From NCBI GenBank assembly GCA_945873925.1, contig CAMCES010000030.1, positions 1 through 19,485 of the forward strand: a stretch of DNA of 19,485 nucleotides, read 5' to 3'. Shown here piece after piece: positions 1-7,247 of the stretch. The DNA is from Bordetella parapertussis. Its GTDB lineage: Bacteria; Pseudomonadota; Gammaproteobacteria; Burkholderiales; Burkholderiaceae_C. A program made the position numbers and the translations under genes. Every line of letters starts with the position of its first letter. Positions within the stretch are counted from its first letter, which is position 1. A model generated the notes under the pieces. The model saw only the letters and a program-made list of their open reading frames with translations, did no database searches and was not told where the DNA came from.

Positions 1-20
1 GATCGATTTCGGGTTAACCC

Positions 21-54
21 GGACCTCAGCCGCCAGGTTCGAGGTCCTTATTTT
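21..54 (+). terminator. Probable rho-independent terminator of an upstream gene
   Basis: GGACCTC (21-27) and GAGGTCC (41-47) form a perfect 7-bp inverted repeat with a 13-base loop, followed directly by the T-rich run TTATTTT. This is the layout of an intrinsic terminator for a + strand gene that ends at or before the window edge. The reading frame ending in TAA at 15-17 could be that gene's tail, but too little is visible to say. The element separates the following barstar-family gene from whatever lies upstream. Confidence 0.5.
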
Positions 55-63
55 AGGAATACT

Positions 64-633
64 GTGGCGATGGACATGCCTTTGCGTACGGTTAAAAACA
101 ACATTGTTCAATCCATCCGGGCTTTCCGGGTCGCTGATCTACAAGACGCCGCTGGTCAGTTGGGCCACCATTTCTTATATGCCAACTTGTCGTCAGCCCA
201 GAGCAAGCAAGACATCCTGGACCTGACTGCACAGCAGTTCATCTTTCCGGCCCAGTCCAGCAAGAATTTCGATACCTTGTTCGACAGCATGAGTGATGCG
301 CTGTACAAGTCTGGCCCGCAGCCTGGTTTCATCTTGGTGTTGGAGCATATCCCTGCGCATGCCAAATTTGACAAAGAGGCCCGCGAACAGCTCTTGGATG
401 TGTTTCGTGAAGCCGCCGAATTCTGGTCCGAGCGCAAAGTGGCTTTCCGCTGCTTCTACTCATTCTCCGTGGCCCGCGCGGCCGCGGCAGAGCGCACCGA
501 TCTGGCCGATACCCAAGGCATTGACCTGGGCGATGGCGAAAAAATGCCCACCGACAAATTGGTCGATGTGTCTCCTTTGGCCTTGCGCATGAGCAGCCCG
601 TTCAATGCAGGCTACTGGCTCACCGCCGCTTGA
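64..633 (+). CDS. Barstar-family protein (putative RNase inhibitor)
   Basis: This 189-residue cytoplasmic protein has the core of the barstar fold. The helix-2 motif NFDTLFDSMSD (residues 68-78) matches the barstar segment that plugs the barnase active site, with D70 and D74 in the positions of the two inhibitory aspartates. It is followed by the hydrophobic strand GFILVLEHI and the helix QLLDVFREAAEFW. Barstar itself is about 90 residues; here roughly 50 residues follow the fold and match nothing I recognise. Family knowledge predicts tight binding to a secreted or toxin ribonuclease, but no ribonuclease gene is visible in the window. Start: AGGA at 55-58 lies 5 bases before GTG 64; ATG 70 is the alternative and removes two residues. 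The gene is convergent with mnmA, with only 5 bases between the stops. Family assignment is fairly sure; a target RNase is inferred. Confidence 0.8.
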   Translation: MAMDMPLRTVKNNIVQSIRAFRVADLQDAAGQLGHHFLYANLSSAQSKQDILDLTAQQFIFPAQSSKNFDTLFDSMSDALYKSGPQPGFILVLEHIPAHAKFDKEAREQLLDVFREAAEFWSERKVAFRCFYSFSVARAAAAERTDLADTQGIDLGDGEKMPTDKLVDVSPLALRMSSPFNAGYWLTAA

Positions 634-638
634 GCCGT

Positions 639-1769
639 TCAAGCCGCCAACGCGCTGGTTTCAGCGCTGGCGTGTTGGATCACCCCGCCACCCAAACACA
701 GGTCCCCAGCGTACAACACGGCTGACTGTCCCGGCGTGACCGCCCATTGCGCTTGCGGGAAACCCAGTTGCATCTGTTGGGCTTGCCAGCCCAGTGTGCA
801 TGCCGCGTCTTGCTGGCGGTAACGGGTTTTGGCATGGAACGCGCCAGCTTCGGGTGGCACACCAGCAATCCAACTCAAGTCGTCAGCCTCTAACTGCGCA
901 GACAACAGCCAGGGGTGGTCATGGCCTTGCACCACCCACAAGGTATTGCTCGCCATGTCTTTACGGGCGACAAACCATGGCGCGTGTTCACCGCCGCCGC
1001 GTTGCGCACCCTTTGCTTTGATGCCGCCAATCCCCAAACCTTGGCGCTGCCCCAAGGTGTAAAAGCTCAGGCCCTGGTGTTGGCCAATCACGCGACCGGC
1101 ATCGTTTTTGATCGGGCCGGGCGCTTTGGCGATGTAGCGGTTTAAAAATTCGCGAAAAGGTCGCTCGCCAATGAAGCAAATGCCGGTCGAGTCTTTCTTG
1201 CGGGCGTTGGGCAGGCCCGCCTCGTCTGCGATGCGGCGCACCTGGGTTTTTTCAATCTCGCCCACGGGAAACAAGGTCTGCGACAGCTGCGCTTGGCTCA
1301 AGCGGTGCAAAAAATAGCTTTGGTCTTTGCTGGCGTCCACGCCTTTGAGCAACTCGAACAAACCCGTGTCGGTGTTGTGGCGCACCCGCGCGTAATGGCC
1401 GGTGGCGATTTTGTCAGCACCTAAACGCAGGGCATGGTCTAAGAACGCTTTGAATTTGATTTCGGCGTTGCACAAGATGTCCGGGTTGGGTGTGCGCCCG
1501 GCTTGGTATTCGCGCAAAAACTCAGCGAACACACGGTCTTTGTAGTCGGCCGAGAAATTCACATGCTCGATCTCGATACCCATCACATCGGCGACGGCGG
1601 CCGCGTCAATGAAGTCTTGCTTGGTGGAGCAGTACTCGTCGTCATCGTCATCCTCCCAGTTTTTCATGAAGATGCCGATCACCTCGTGGCCTTGTCGCTT
1701 GAGCAAGAGCGCGCTCACCGCCGAGTCCACCCCGCCGCTCAAACCCACCACGATCCGCTGTTTTTTCAA
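639..1769 (-). CDS. mnmA: tRNA-specific 2-thiouridylase MnmA
   Basis: MnmA activates U34 of tRNA-Lys, -Glu and -Gln with ATP and inserts sulfur at C2, taking it from the Tus relay. The 376-residue protein shows the PP-loop SGGVDS (11-16), the first catalytic cysteine C100 in NPDILCNAEIKF, and the second, C198, in DSTGICFIGERPF. The C-terminal barrel ends with the conserved TPGQSAVLY and CLGGGVI. Length and order match the Escherichia coli protein closely. The start is TTG: its T is the last base of the gcdH Asn codon and its TG begins the gcdH stop (TTGA overlap). No better in-frame start or clear ribosome binding site precedes it, so translational coupling to gcdH is likely. The partner wobble enzyme, mnmG, lies at the other end of the window. 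Identification is secure; the start is somewhat less so. Confidence 0.96.
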   Translation of the reverse strand: MKKQRIVVGLSGGVDSAVSALLLKRQGHEVIGIFMKNWEDDDDDEYCSTKQDFIDAAAVADVMGIEIEHVNFSADYKDRVFAEFLREYQAGRTPNPDILCNAEIKFKAFLDHALRLGADKIATGHYARVRHNTDTGLFELLKGVDASKDQSYFLHRLSQAQLSQTLFPVGEIEKTQVRRIADEAGLPNARKKDSTGICFIGERPFREFLNRYIAKAPGPIKNDAGRVIGQHQGLSFYTLGQRQGLGIGGIKAKGAQRGGGEHAPWFVARKDMASNTLWVVQGHDHPWLLSAQLEADDLSWIAGVPPEAGAFHAKTRYRQQDAACTLGWQAQQMQLGFPQAQWAVTPGQSAVLYAGDLCLGGGVIQHASAETSALAA

Positions 1770-2962
1770 TTGGCGAAAGCCGCGATGCCGGTGATGGCGC
1801 GGCCCAAGATGAGCGCGTGGATATCGTGTGTGCCCTCGTAGGTGTTGACCACCTCGAGGTTGACCAAATGGCGCGCCACGCCAAATTCGTCGCTGATGCC
1901 GTTGCCGCCCATCATGTCGCGCGCCATCCGGGCGATGTCCAGCGCTTTGCCGCAGGAGTTGCGCTTCAAGATGGAGGTGATTTCAACGGACGCCGTGCCT
2001 TCGTCTTTCATGCGGCCCAAGCGCAAACAGCCTTGCAGGCCGAGCGCAATGTCGGTTTGCATGTCGGCGAGTTTTTTCTGGATGAGTTGGTTGGCCGCGA
2101 GCGGGCGACCAAACTGCTGGCGGTCCAAGGTGTACTGGCGTGCGCGGTGAAAACAGTCTTCAGCCGCACCCAAGGCACCCCAGGCAATGCCATAGCGGGC
2201 GCTGTTCAAACAGGTGAACGGGCCCTTCAAACCCTGCACCTCGGGGAAGGCGTTGTCTTCGGGCACGAACACGTTGTCCATCACGATCTCACCGGTGATC
2301 GAGGCGCGCAAACCCACCTTGCTGTGGATGGCAGGCGCACTCAAACCGGCCATGCCCTTGTCCAAAATGAAGCCACGGATAGGGCCGACCGCGCCCGACT
2401 CGCTGACCTCTTTGGCCCAGACCACAAACACGTCGGCGATGGGTGAGTTGGAGATCCACATCTTGTTGCCGCTGAGCTGGTAGCCGCCCTTGACCTTGTG
2501 GGCGCGACTGGCCATGCTGGCCGGGTCCGAGCCGTGGTCGGGCTCGGTCAAACCAAAGCAACCAATCCACTCGCCAGTGGCCAACTTGGGCAGGAATTTT
2601 TGACGCTGAGCTTCGGTGCCGAATTCGAAGATTGGGGTCATCACCAAGGAAGACTGCACGCTCATCATCGAGCGGTAGCCGGAGTCCACACGCTCGACTT
2701 CGCGGGCAATCAGTCCATAGGCGACATAGCTCAAGCCAGGGCCGCCGTACTCGGTAGGAATGGTCGGGCCAAGCAGACCGAGCGCGCCCATTTCACGGAA
2801 GATGGATACATCGGTTTTCTCGTGCCGGAAAGCTTCGGTGACGCGTGGCAGCAGTTTGTCTTGGCAGTAGGCGGCCGCGGCCTCGCGAATCATGCGCTCG
2901 TCTTCGGTCAGTTGCTGGTCGAGTAAAAACGGATCGTCCCAGTGGAATGCGGTCTTGGCCAT
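1766..2962 (-). CDS. gcdH: Glutaryl-CoA dehydrogenase (acyl-CoA dehydrogenase family)
   Basis: This FAD enzyme oxidises and decarboxylates glutaryl-CoA to crotonyl-CoA in lysine, tryptophan and benzoate/glutarate breakdown, passing electrons to ETF. The 398-residue protein has the acyl-CoA dehydrogenase layout: an N-terminal helical part, the flavin-binding GCFGLTEPDHGSDP (134-147) and KMWISNSPIADVF (167-179), and a C-terminal helical domain. The catalytic base is E376 in NTYEGTHDIHALILGRAITG, a sequence typical of glutaryl-CoA dehydrogenases. VDSGYRSMMSVQSSL (92-106) carries the substrate-carboxylate arginine R97. ATG 2962 is preceded by CGGAG with good spacing. It lies 39 bases downstream of aacS and overlaps mnmA by 4 bases. 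Both aacS and this enzyme lead towards acetoacetyl-CoA, which supports joint expression (inference). No key residue is missing. Confidence 0.93.
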   Translation of the reverse strand: MAKTAFHWDDPFLLDQQLTEDERMIREAAAAYCQDKLLPRVTEAFRHEKTDVSIFREMGALGLLGPTIPTEYGGPGLSYVAYGLIAREVERVDSGYRSMMSVQSSLVMTPIFEFGTEAQRQKFLPKLATGEWIGCFGLTEPDHGSDPASMASRAHKVKGGYQLSGNKMWISNSPIADVFVVWAKEVSESGAVGPIRGFILDKGMAGLSAPAIHSKVGLRASITGEIVMDNVFVPEDNAFPEVQGLKGPFTCLNSARYGIAWGALGAAEDCFHRARQYTLDRQQFGRPLAANQLIQKKLADMQTDIALGLQGCLRLGRMKDEGTASVEITSILKRNSCGKALDIARMARDMMGGNGISDEFGVARHLVNLEVVNTYEGTHDIHALILGRAITGIAAFAN

Positions 2963-3001
2963 GAATGCTCCGGTTGTCTGTGCGCTGACGAAACAGAGAT
3001 G

Positions 3002-5140
3002 TTAAACGGCTTGGCTTGGTGGTGGATTTGAGAAAGTTTGGGTTGGGGATATTGCAGGCGAAAGATTCGCCAAATGCCTTTGCGCCATCGCCACATACCA
3101 ATCCAAACAACCGGGATTGGCCATGGCGTCTTTGTTGAGCACTTTCTCCAGCGGCTGGCCGAGCATGAGTTTCTTGATCGGCAGCTCTTGTTTTTTGCCC
3201 GACAAGGTGCGCGGGATTTCGGCCACTTGAAACAGCTCGTCGGGCACAAAGCGGGGGCTGAGCGCGGTGCGGATCGCCGTGTTCAAGCGGCTGCGCAAGG
3301 CCTCGTCCAGCAGCACACCTTCGCGCAACACCACAAACAAAGGCATGTAACTGTCTTTGCCCAGGTACTCCAGGTCCACCACCATGCTGTCCAACACCTC
3401 GGGCAGGGCTTCGACCGCGCTGTACAACTCGCTGGTACCCATGCGCAAGCCGTGGCGGTTGATGGTGGCGTCGCTGCGGCCATAAATGACGGCGCGGCCT
3501 TCGGGCGTGATCTTGAGCCAGTCGCCATGCCGCCACACCGCGCCTGCCTCTGGCCCCAGGTCGCCACCGCCGGGCCGGCGACCCACGCCTGCGGGGAAGG
3601 TGTCAAAGTAACTGCCCAAATAACGCTGGTTGTCTTGGTCGCCCCAGAAGAAGGGGGGCATGCACGGCAGCGGTTGGGTCACCACCAGCTCGCCCACTTC
3701 GTCCATCACGGCTTGGCCTTGCTCGTTGAAGGCATGGACCGACACGCCCAGCATGCGGCATTGCATTTCGCCGGGCACCATGGGCAGGTCGCGGTGGCCG
3801 CCCACATAGGCGCCCGCATCGGTACCGCCAGAAATATTGCACCACCATATCTCGGGGCGCTGCACCCCTGCTTTGGCAACCACCTGCTTGAACTGCTGGG
3901 TGCCCCATTGCTGCACCTCGGCACTCAAAGGCGAGCCGGTCGCACCCAAGGCGCGGATGCTGTCCAAGCCGGGGATGCTGGACAAGTCCAAGCCCGCCTT
4001 CATGCAGTTGGTGAAAAACGCCGCGCCACCACCAAAGAAAGTGATTTTTTCTTGCGCGGCATAACGCCACAACACACCCCAATCCGGCTTGTCTCTCGAG
4101 CCGCCAGGGTTGCCGTCGTAAATCACGCAGGTGGTACCGCTGAGCAGCCCGCTCAGTTGCGCGTTCCACATGACCCAACCAGTCGAGCTGTACCAAAGAA
4201 AACGCTCGCCCCAGGAATTGGGCTCGTAACTGCAGGCCACGTCGTAATGCAGGTTTTTGTGCGCCATGCCATTGACCAGCGTGCCGCCGTGGTCGTGCAC
4301 CAAAGGTTTGGGCAAGCCGGTGGTGCCACTCGAATACACAATCCACAGCGGGTGGTTGAACGGCATCCACTGCGGCGCAAAGGCTTGCACCGCCGCGTCT
4401 TGGCGCTGCATGACTTCGGCCCAGTCGGTGCTGTCGGCCAAAGGCGGCATGCCGCCCAGGTTTTGATACAGCACCACATGGGTCACACTGGGCAGGGCCG
4501 CTCGCAATTCATGGACCACGCTGATGCGCTCGTGGTCTTTGCCGCCATAGGTGACCCCGTCCACACCGATCAATACCTTGGGCGTGATTTGCTTGAAACG
4601 ATCGACCACCGCGTTGGTGCCCATGTCGGGCGCGCAAACGCTCCAAATGCCGCCGATGCTCACCACCGCCAAGAACGCCACTATGGTCTCGGGGATGTTG
4701 GGCAAGTAAGCCGCCACCCGGTCACCGGGGTGGACGCCTTGGGCTTGCAGGTGCAACGCCAGTGTCGCGACTTGTCGTTTCAACTCTGGCCAAGCAAGTT
4801 CGCGGCGCTGCCCGCGTTCGTTGTTGCTGATGATGGCGGGCATGCCCGCCGCGTGGGCCGCGTCCACATGGCGCAGTACCTGCTGGGCGTAATTCACTTG
4901 CGCGCCGACAAACCACCGCGCGCCAGGCATGACATTGCGCTCGAGCACCATGCTGTGCGGGGTGGGCGATTGCAGGTCGAGGTAGTCCCAAACCGATTGC
5001 CAAAAGTCCTCGAGGTGGGTGACCGACCATTGCCACATGGTTTGGTAATCGTCGAAATGCAAGTGACGGTGCTCGGCCAGCCACTGCTGGTACAAGCGTA
5101 TTTGAGGGACAAACGGGGGCGGAGGATTGGCAGTGTTCAT
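3002..5140 (-). CDS. aacS: Acetoacetyl-CoA synthetase (acetoacetate-CoA ligase)
   Basis: This adenylate-forming enzyme converts acetoacetate, ATP and CoA to acetoacetyl-CoA, AMP and pyrophosphate. The 712-residue protein has the N-terminal acetyl-CoA-synthetase-type extension (WxxSVTHLEDFWQSVWDYL near 38-54) and the P-loop-like adenylation motif IVYSSGTTGLPKPL (267-280). It also has the acetoacetyl-CoA-synthetase-typical LWYSSTGWVMWN and GGTDAGAYVGG, and a C-terminal SGKKQELPIKK (from about 647) carrying the catalytic lysine. It is longer than the usual roughly 650 residues, with a proline-rich start and a 25-residue low-complexity tail. ATG 5140 lacks a clear Shine-Dalgarno sequence, but no in-frame alternative is close. 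It is the first gene of the aacS-gcdH-mnmA unit and is divergent from the thioesterase gene. Likely role: salvage of acetoacetate from ketone, polyhydroxybutyrate or amino acid breakdown (inference). Confidence 0.93.
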   Translation of the reverse strand: MNTANPPPPFVPQIRLYQQWLAEHRHLHFDDYQTMWQWSVTHLEDFWQSVWDYLDLQSPTPHSMVLERNVMPGARWFVGAQVNYAQQVLRHVDAAHAAGMPAIISNNERGQRRELAWPELKRQVATLALHLQAQGVHPGDRVAAYLPNIPETIVAFLAVVSIGGIWSVCAPDMGTNAVVDRFKQITPKVLIGVDGVTYGGKDHERISVVHELRAALPSVTHVVLYQNLGGMPPLADSTDWAEVMQRQDAAVQAFAPQWMPFNHPLWIVYSSGTTGLPKPLVHDHGGTLVNGMAHKNLHYDVACSYEPNSWGERFLWYSSTGWVMWNAQLSGLLSGTTCVIYDGNPGGSRDKPDWGVLWRYAAQEKITFFGGGAAFFTNCMKAGLDLSSIPGLDSIRALGATGSPLSAEVQQWGTQQFKQVVAKAGVQRPEIWWCNISGGTDAGAYVGGHRDLPMVPGEMQCRMLGVSVHAFNEQGQAVMDEVGELVVTQPLPCMPPFFWGDQDNQRYLGSYFDTFPAGVGRRPGGGDLGPEAGAVWRHGDWLKITPEGRAVIYGRSDATINRHGLRMGTSELYSAVEALPEVLDSMVVDLEYLGKDSYMPLFVVLREGVLLDEALRSRLNTAIRTALSPRFVPDELFQVAEIPRTLSGKKQELPIKKLMLGQPLEKVLNKDAMANPGCLDWYVAMAQRHLANLSPAISPTQTFSNPPPSQAV

Positions 5141-5222
5141 GCGCCAACAGGTTATCAGTGTTCAACCGGGCTGCGCCTGGGCTTTGCCCCTAAGATGCGG
5201 GCTTGTTTTGCAAGGTATGCAC
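5141..5222. promoter_or_regulatory. Divergent promoter region between aacS and the thioesterase gene
   Basis: This 82-base gap must contain start signals for both divergent units. On the + strand TAAGAT (5191-5196) resembles a -10 box, but I see no good -35 box at the right distance. A short perfect inverted repeat, GGGC-TTT-GCCC (5179-5189), lies just before it. On the - strand I see no convincing sigma-70 pair. The role is inferred from gene arrangement more than from motifs. Confidence 0.35.
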
Positions 5223-5648
5223 ATGGCCGCCATCTGGACCAAACCGATCAGCATTCACATCCTCACCGATAACCACCACCAGACGGCCTGCGAAAGCCTG
5301 GGCATGGAGTTTCTTGAAGTCGGTCCCGATTTCATCCGTGGACGCATCCCGGTAGACCACCGCACCAAACAGCCCTATGGCGTGATCCATGGCGGCGCCA
5401 ATGTGTTGTTGGCTGAAACCTTGGGTTCTTGCGGCGCTTTTTATTCCTGCCCGGTGGATCACCGCGCGGTCGGCTTGGACATCAATGCCAACCACATACG
5501 AGGCGTCAGCAGCGGTTGGGTCACGGGCATTGCGCGGCCAGTTCACATCGGCCGCAGCACCCAGGTCTGGCAAATCGACATGACAGATGACGAAGGCCGC
5601 ATCAGTTGCGTGTCGCGCCTGACCATGTCGGTGTTGTCGCCTCGCTGA
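5223..5648 (+). CDS. Hotdog-fold thioesterase, MenI/YdiI (PaaI-like) type
   Basis: This 141-residue cytoplasmic hotdog protein should hydrolyse acyl-CoA or aryl-CoA thioesters. The family signature is clear: GRIPVDHRTKQPYGVIHGG (40-58) followed by the helix with catalytic E65 in LLAETLGS. The C-terminal strands contain HIGRSTQVWQIDM and end with RISCVSRLTMSVL. This is the pattern of E. coli MenI/EntH, in which the matching glutamate is the base. Length is normal (about 136-145). Start: AAGGT (5212-5216) lies 6 bases before ATG 5223; ATG 5217 is too close to it, and a longer frame from 5127 would add residues unlike the family. The next gene begins only a few bases after the stop. The substrate is unknown: dihydroxynaphthoyl-CoA, phenylacetyl-type or general acyl-CoA clean-up are all possible. 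Confidence 0.88.
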   Translation: MAAIWTKPISIHILTDNHHQTACESLGMEFLEVGPDFIRGRIPVDHRTKQPYGVIHGGANVLLAETLGSCGAFYSCPVDHRAVGLDINANHIRGVSSGWVTGIARPVHIGRSTQVWQIDMTDDEGRISCVSRLTMSVLSPR

Positions 5649-5661
5649 GGCTGTGTTGACC

Positions 5662-6255
5662 ATGGGCCCCTTGGGTATGCCTCCTCTGCTCCTTGCCTGC
5701 CTGCGGGCCGTCAGCCTGAGTTGCTACTTGGCCTGGCCCTGCTGGGCCCAAAGCCCTGTTGCGACGACCCTGCCAACGGTCTCCACCCTGCCTCAAGCCA
5801 TGGCCAAGCTCGAACCCAGCCTGGCCTACCGTAGCCAATCGCTCTACACCTATTTCGGCTTTGATGTCTACCTGGTCAGTTTGTGGACCGCCCCTGACTT
5901 CCAACCTGAAGCTGGCGAGAACCAGCGGTTGGCGCTGGAGTTGAACTACCTGCGTCCTTTCGCCGCCAAAGACATCGCCAAACGCTCACTCCAAGAAATG
6001 CGCCGGGTCGGGGCTTTCTCTGCCGTTCAAGAAAAGCAGTGGCTGAGCGACATGCAGCGGGTCTTTCCCAATGTGCGCAAAGGGGACCGACTGCTGGGGC
6101 TGCATCGTCCGGGTGAATCCGCCGTGTTCTGGCACAACGGAGAACCTCGGGGAGAGATCCGCGATCCAGAATTTGCGCGGCTGTTCTTTGGCATCTGGCT
6201 GTCGCCCCGAACCTCCGCGCCGGCCTTGCGCGAGGCCTTGCTGGCGCCGCCCTGA
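5662..6255 (+). CDS. Chalcone isomerase-like secreted protein
   Basis: This protein of about 197 residues has an N-terminal signal peptide (hydrophobic segment ending in PCWAQ, predicted cut near WA/Q), so a periplasmic location is likely. The mature part resembles the bacterial chalcone-isomerase-like domain. It has a strand pair SLYTYFGFDVYLVSLWTA, then LALELNYLRPFAAKDIAKRS, the helix EKQWLSDMQRVFPNVRKGDRL, and the closing FARLFFGIWLSP. The bacterial family generally lacks proven flavonoid activity and its function is not established; fatty-acid binding is one idea. GAGG at 5647-5650 overlaps the end of the thioesterase gene. GTG 5653 (too close), TTG 5656 (5 bases) and ATG 5662 (11 bases) are all possible starts, so the first residues are uncertain. 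It is probably co-transcribed with the thioesterase. Confidence 0.72.
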   Translation: MGPLGMPPLLLACLRAVSLSCYLAWPCWAQSPVATTLPTVSTLPQAMAKLEPSLAYRSQSLYTYFGFDVYLVSLWTAPDFQPEAGENQRLALELNYLRPFAAKDIAKRSLQEMRRVGAFSAVQEKQWLSDMQRVFPNVRKGDRLLGLHRPGESAVFWHNGEPRGEIRDPEFARLFFGIWLSPRTSAPALREALLAPP

Positions 6256-6328
6256 CCGACCCCGCTTCTCCCTCGCCTGCCCAGGTCAAATTCTTTTGAA
6301 TCGGTGGGTCAGCCCAAAAAAATAGAAT

Positions 6329-6350
6329 CTCCTTATTTAAAGGAGTTTTT
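6329..6350 (+). promoter_or_regulatory. Hairpin over the cytochrome c ribosome binding site, with T-run
   Basis: CTCCTT (6329-6334) and AAGGAG (6340-6345) are a perfect 6-bp inverted repeat with a 5-base loop, followed by TTTTT. The right arm is the strong Shine-Dalgarno sequence of the next gene, 8 bases before ATG 6354. In a transcript running through from upstream the hairpin would either end transcription weakly or hide the ribosome binding site. A -10-like TAGAAT (6323-6328) sits just before; transcripts starting around 6335 would lack the left arm and so be freely translated. No properly spaced -35 is seen (TTGAAT at 6296-6301 is 21 bases away). The inverted repeat is observed; function is inferred. 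Confidence 0.45.
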
Positions 6351-6353
6351 CCT

Positions 6354-6674
6354 ATGAGGTTGCTGGCCATTGTGATTGGTTGTTTACCGGTTTTTGCTTT
6401 TGCCCAACAAGATGCGCAGGCATTGGCCAAAGAGAAAGCCTGCTTGGGCTGCCACAGCATTGACACACACACCATGTCCGTGCCCTCCTACGAGAAGATC
6501 GCTGAGAAATACCACGGCGACCCCGATGCCCGGGCTTACCTGGCCGACAAAATCCGCAATGGCGGCAAAGGCGTCTGGGCAGGTGGCGGCCGCAGCTTGA
6601 TGCCGGCCTTCCTCAATTTGAGCCAGCAGGAAATCAACCTCTTGGTCGATTGGATTTTGGCGATGAAGAAGTGA
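6354..6674 (+). CDS. Small periplasmic class I cytochrome c
   Basis: This 106-residue precursor has a signal peptide (MRLLAIVIGCLPVFAFA, cut before Q18) and a single c-type haem site CLGCH (C30, C33, H34). The distal ligand is M83 in SLMPAF, and the last helix EINLLVDWILAM is typical of class I cytochromes of the c551/c552 type. The mature size of about 89 residues fits that group. It would carry single electrons in the periplasm, for example from the bc1 complex or a dehydrogenase to an oxidase; the partner cannot be told from sequence. The start at ATG 6354 is set by AGGAG 8 bases upstream, which lies inside the hairpin described above. It is convergent with the adenosyltransferase gene, with 12 bases between stops. 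Confidence 0.92.
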   Translation: MRLLAIVIGCLPVFAFAQQDAQALAKEKACLGCHSIDTHTMSVPSYEKIAEKYHGDPDARAYLADKIRNGGKGVWAGGGRSLMPAFLNLSQQEINLLVDWILAMKK

Positions 6675-6686
6675 TAGGTGCAGGTG

Positions 6687-7247
6687 TTACTTGCCTGCCA
6701 CCATCCGTTGGCTTTTCCAATACACGTCGTCGCCACCGTTCATGCGGTTGAGCACACGGGCAAGCACAAACATCAGGTCAGACAAGCGGTTGAGGTACTG
6801 ACGCGGGGTGTCGTTCAAGGCCTCTTCTGCGCCGAGTGCCACCACCGCCCGCTCAGCACGTCGCGCCACGGTGCGGCAGACATGTGACAAGGCGGCCGCC
6901 CGGCTACCCGCAGGCAAGATGAACTCTTGCAGTTTGGGCAAGGCTTGGTTGTGCGCCTCCAGCGCCTGGTCCAAAGCCAGCACCGCTTCCGTTTTGAGCA
7001 GTTCAAAGCCGGGTATGCTCAGCTCCCCACCCAAATTGAAGAGTTGGTGCTGCACCTCAACCAACAAGCTGCGCACCCCTTCTGGCATGTCTTCGCACAA
7101 CAGCACGCCGATGTGCGAGTTGAGTTCATCGACCTCGCCCATGGCGTGCACCCGCAAGCTGTTTTTGCTGACGCGGCGGTTATCGCCCAAGCCGGTGGTG
7201 CCATCGTCGCCGGTGCGGGTAGTGATTTGTGTGAGTCTGTTGCCCAT
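6687..7247 (-). CDS. PduO-type cob(I)alamin adenosyltransferase
   Basis: This 186-residue enzyme transfers the adenosyl group of ATP to cob(I)alamin, making coenzyme B12. It carries the family's N-terminal ATP-binding motif TRTGDDGTTGLG (10-21). It also has the middle helix CRTVARRAERAVVALG (124-139), where the RRAER arginines contact ATP, and the C-terminal YLNRLSDLMFVLARVLN (151-167). Length matches the single-domain PduO/MMAB family. ATG 7247 has AGGA about 8 bases upstream; a longer frame to 7490 adds residues with no family likeness. No B12-dependent enzyme or B12 synthesis gene lies in the window, so the user (methylmalonyl-CoA mutase is a common one) must be elsewhere. It is divergent from the FAD dehydrogenase gene across a 108-base gap. 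Confidence 0.93.
   Translation of the reverse strand: MGNRLTQITTRTGDDGTTGLGDNRRVSKNSLRVHAMGEVDELNSHIGVLLCEDMPEGVRSLLVEVQHQLFNLGGELSIPGFELLKTEAVLALDQALEAHNQALPKLQEFILPAGSRAAALSHVCRTVARRAERAVVALGAEEALNDTPRQYLNRLSDLMFVLARVLNRMNGGDDVYWKSQRMVAGK

Noticed and set aside
3038..5272. A 744-codon open frame on the + strand spanning all of aacS
   Set aside because: It is antisense to a clearly recognised enzyme, has histidine/arginine/glutamine/alanine-rich composition typical of antisense frames in high-GC DNA, and shows no domain I recognise.
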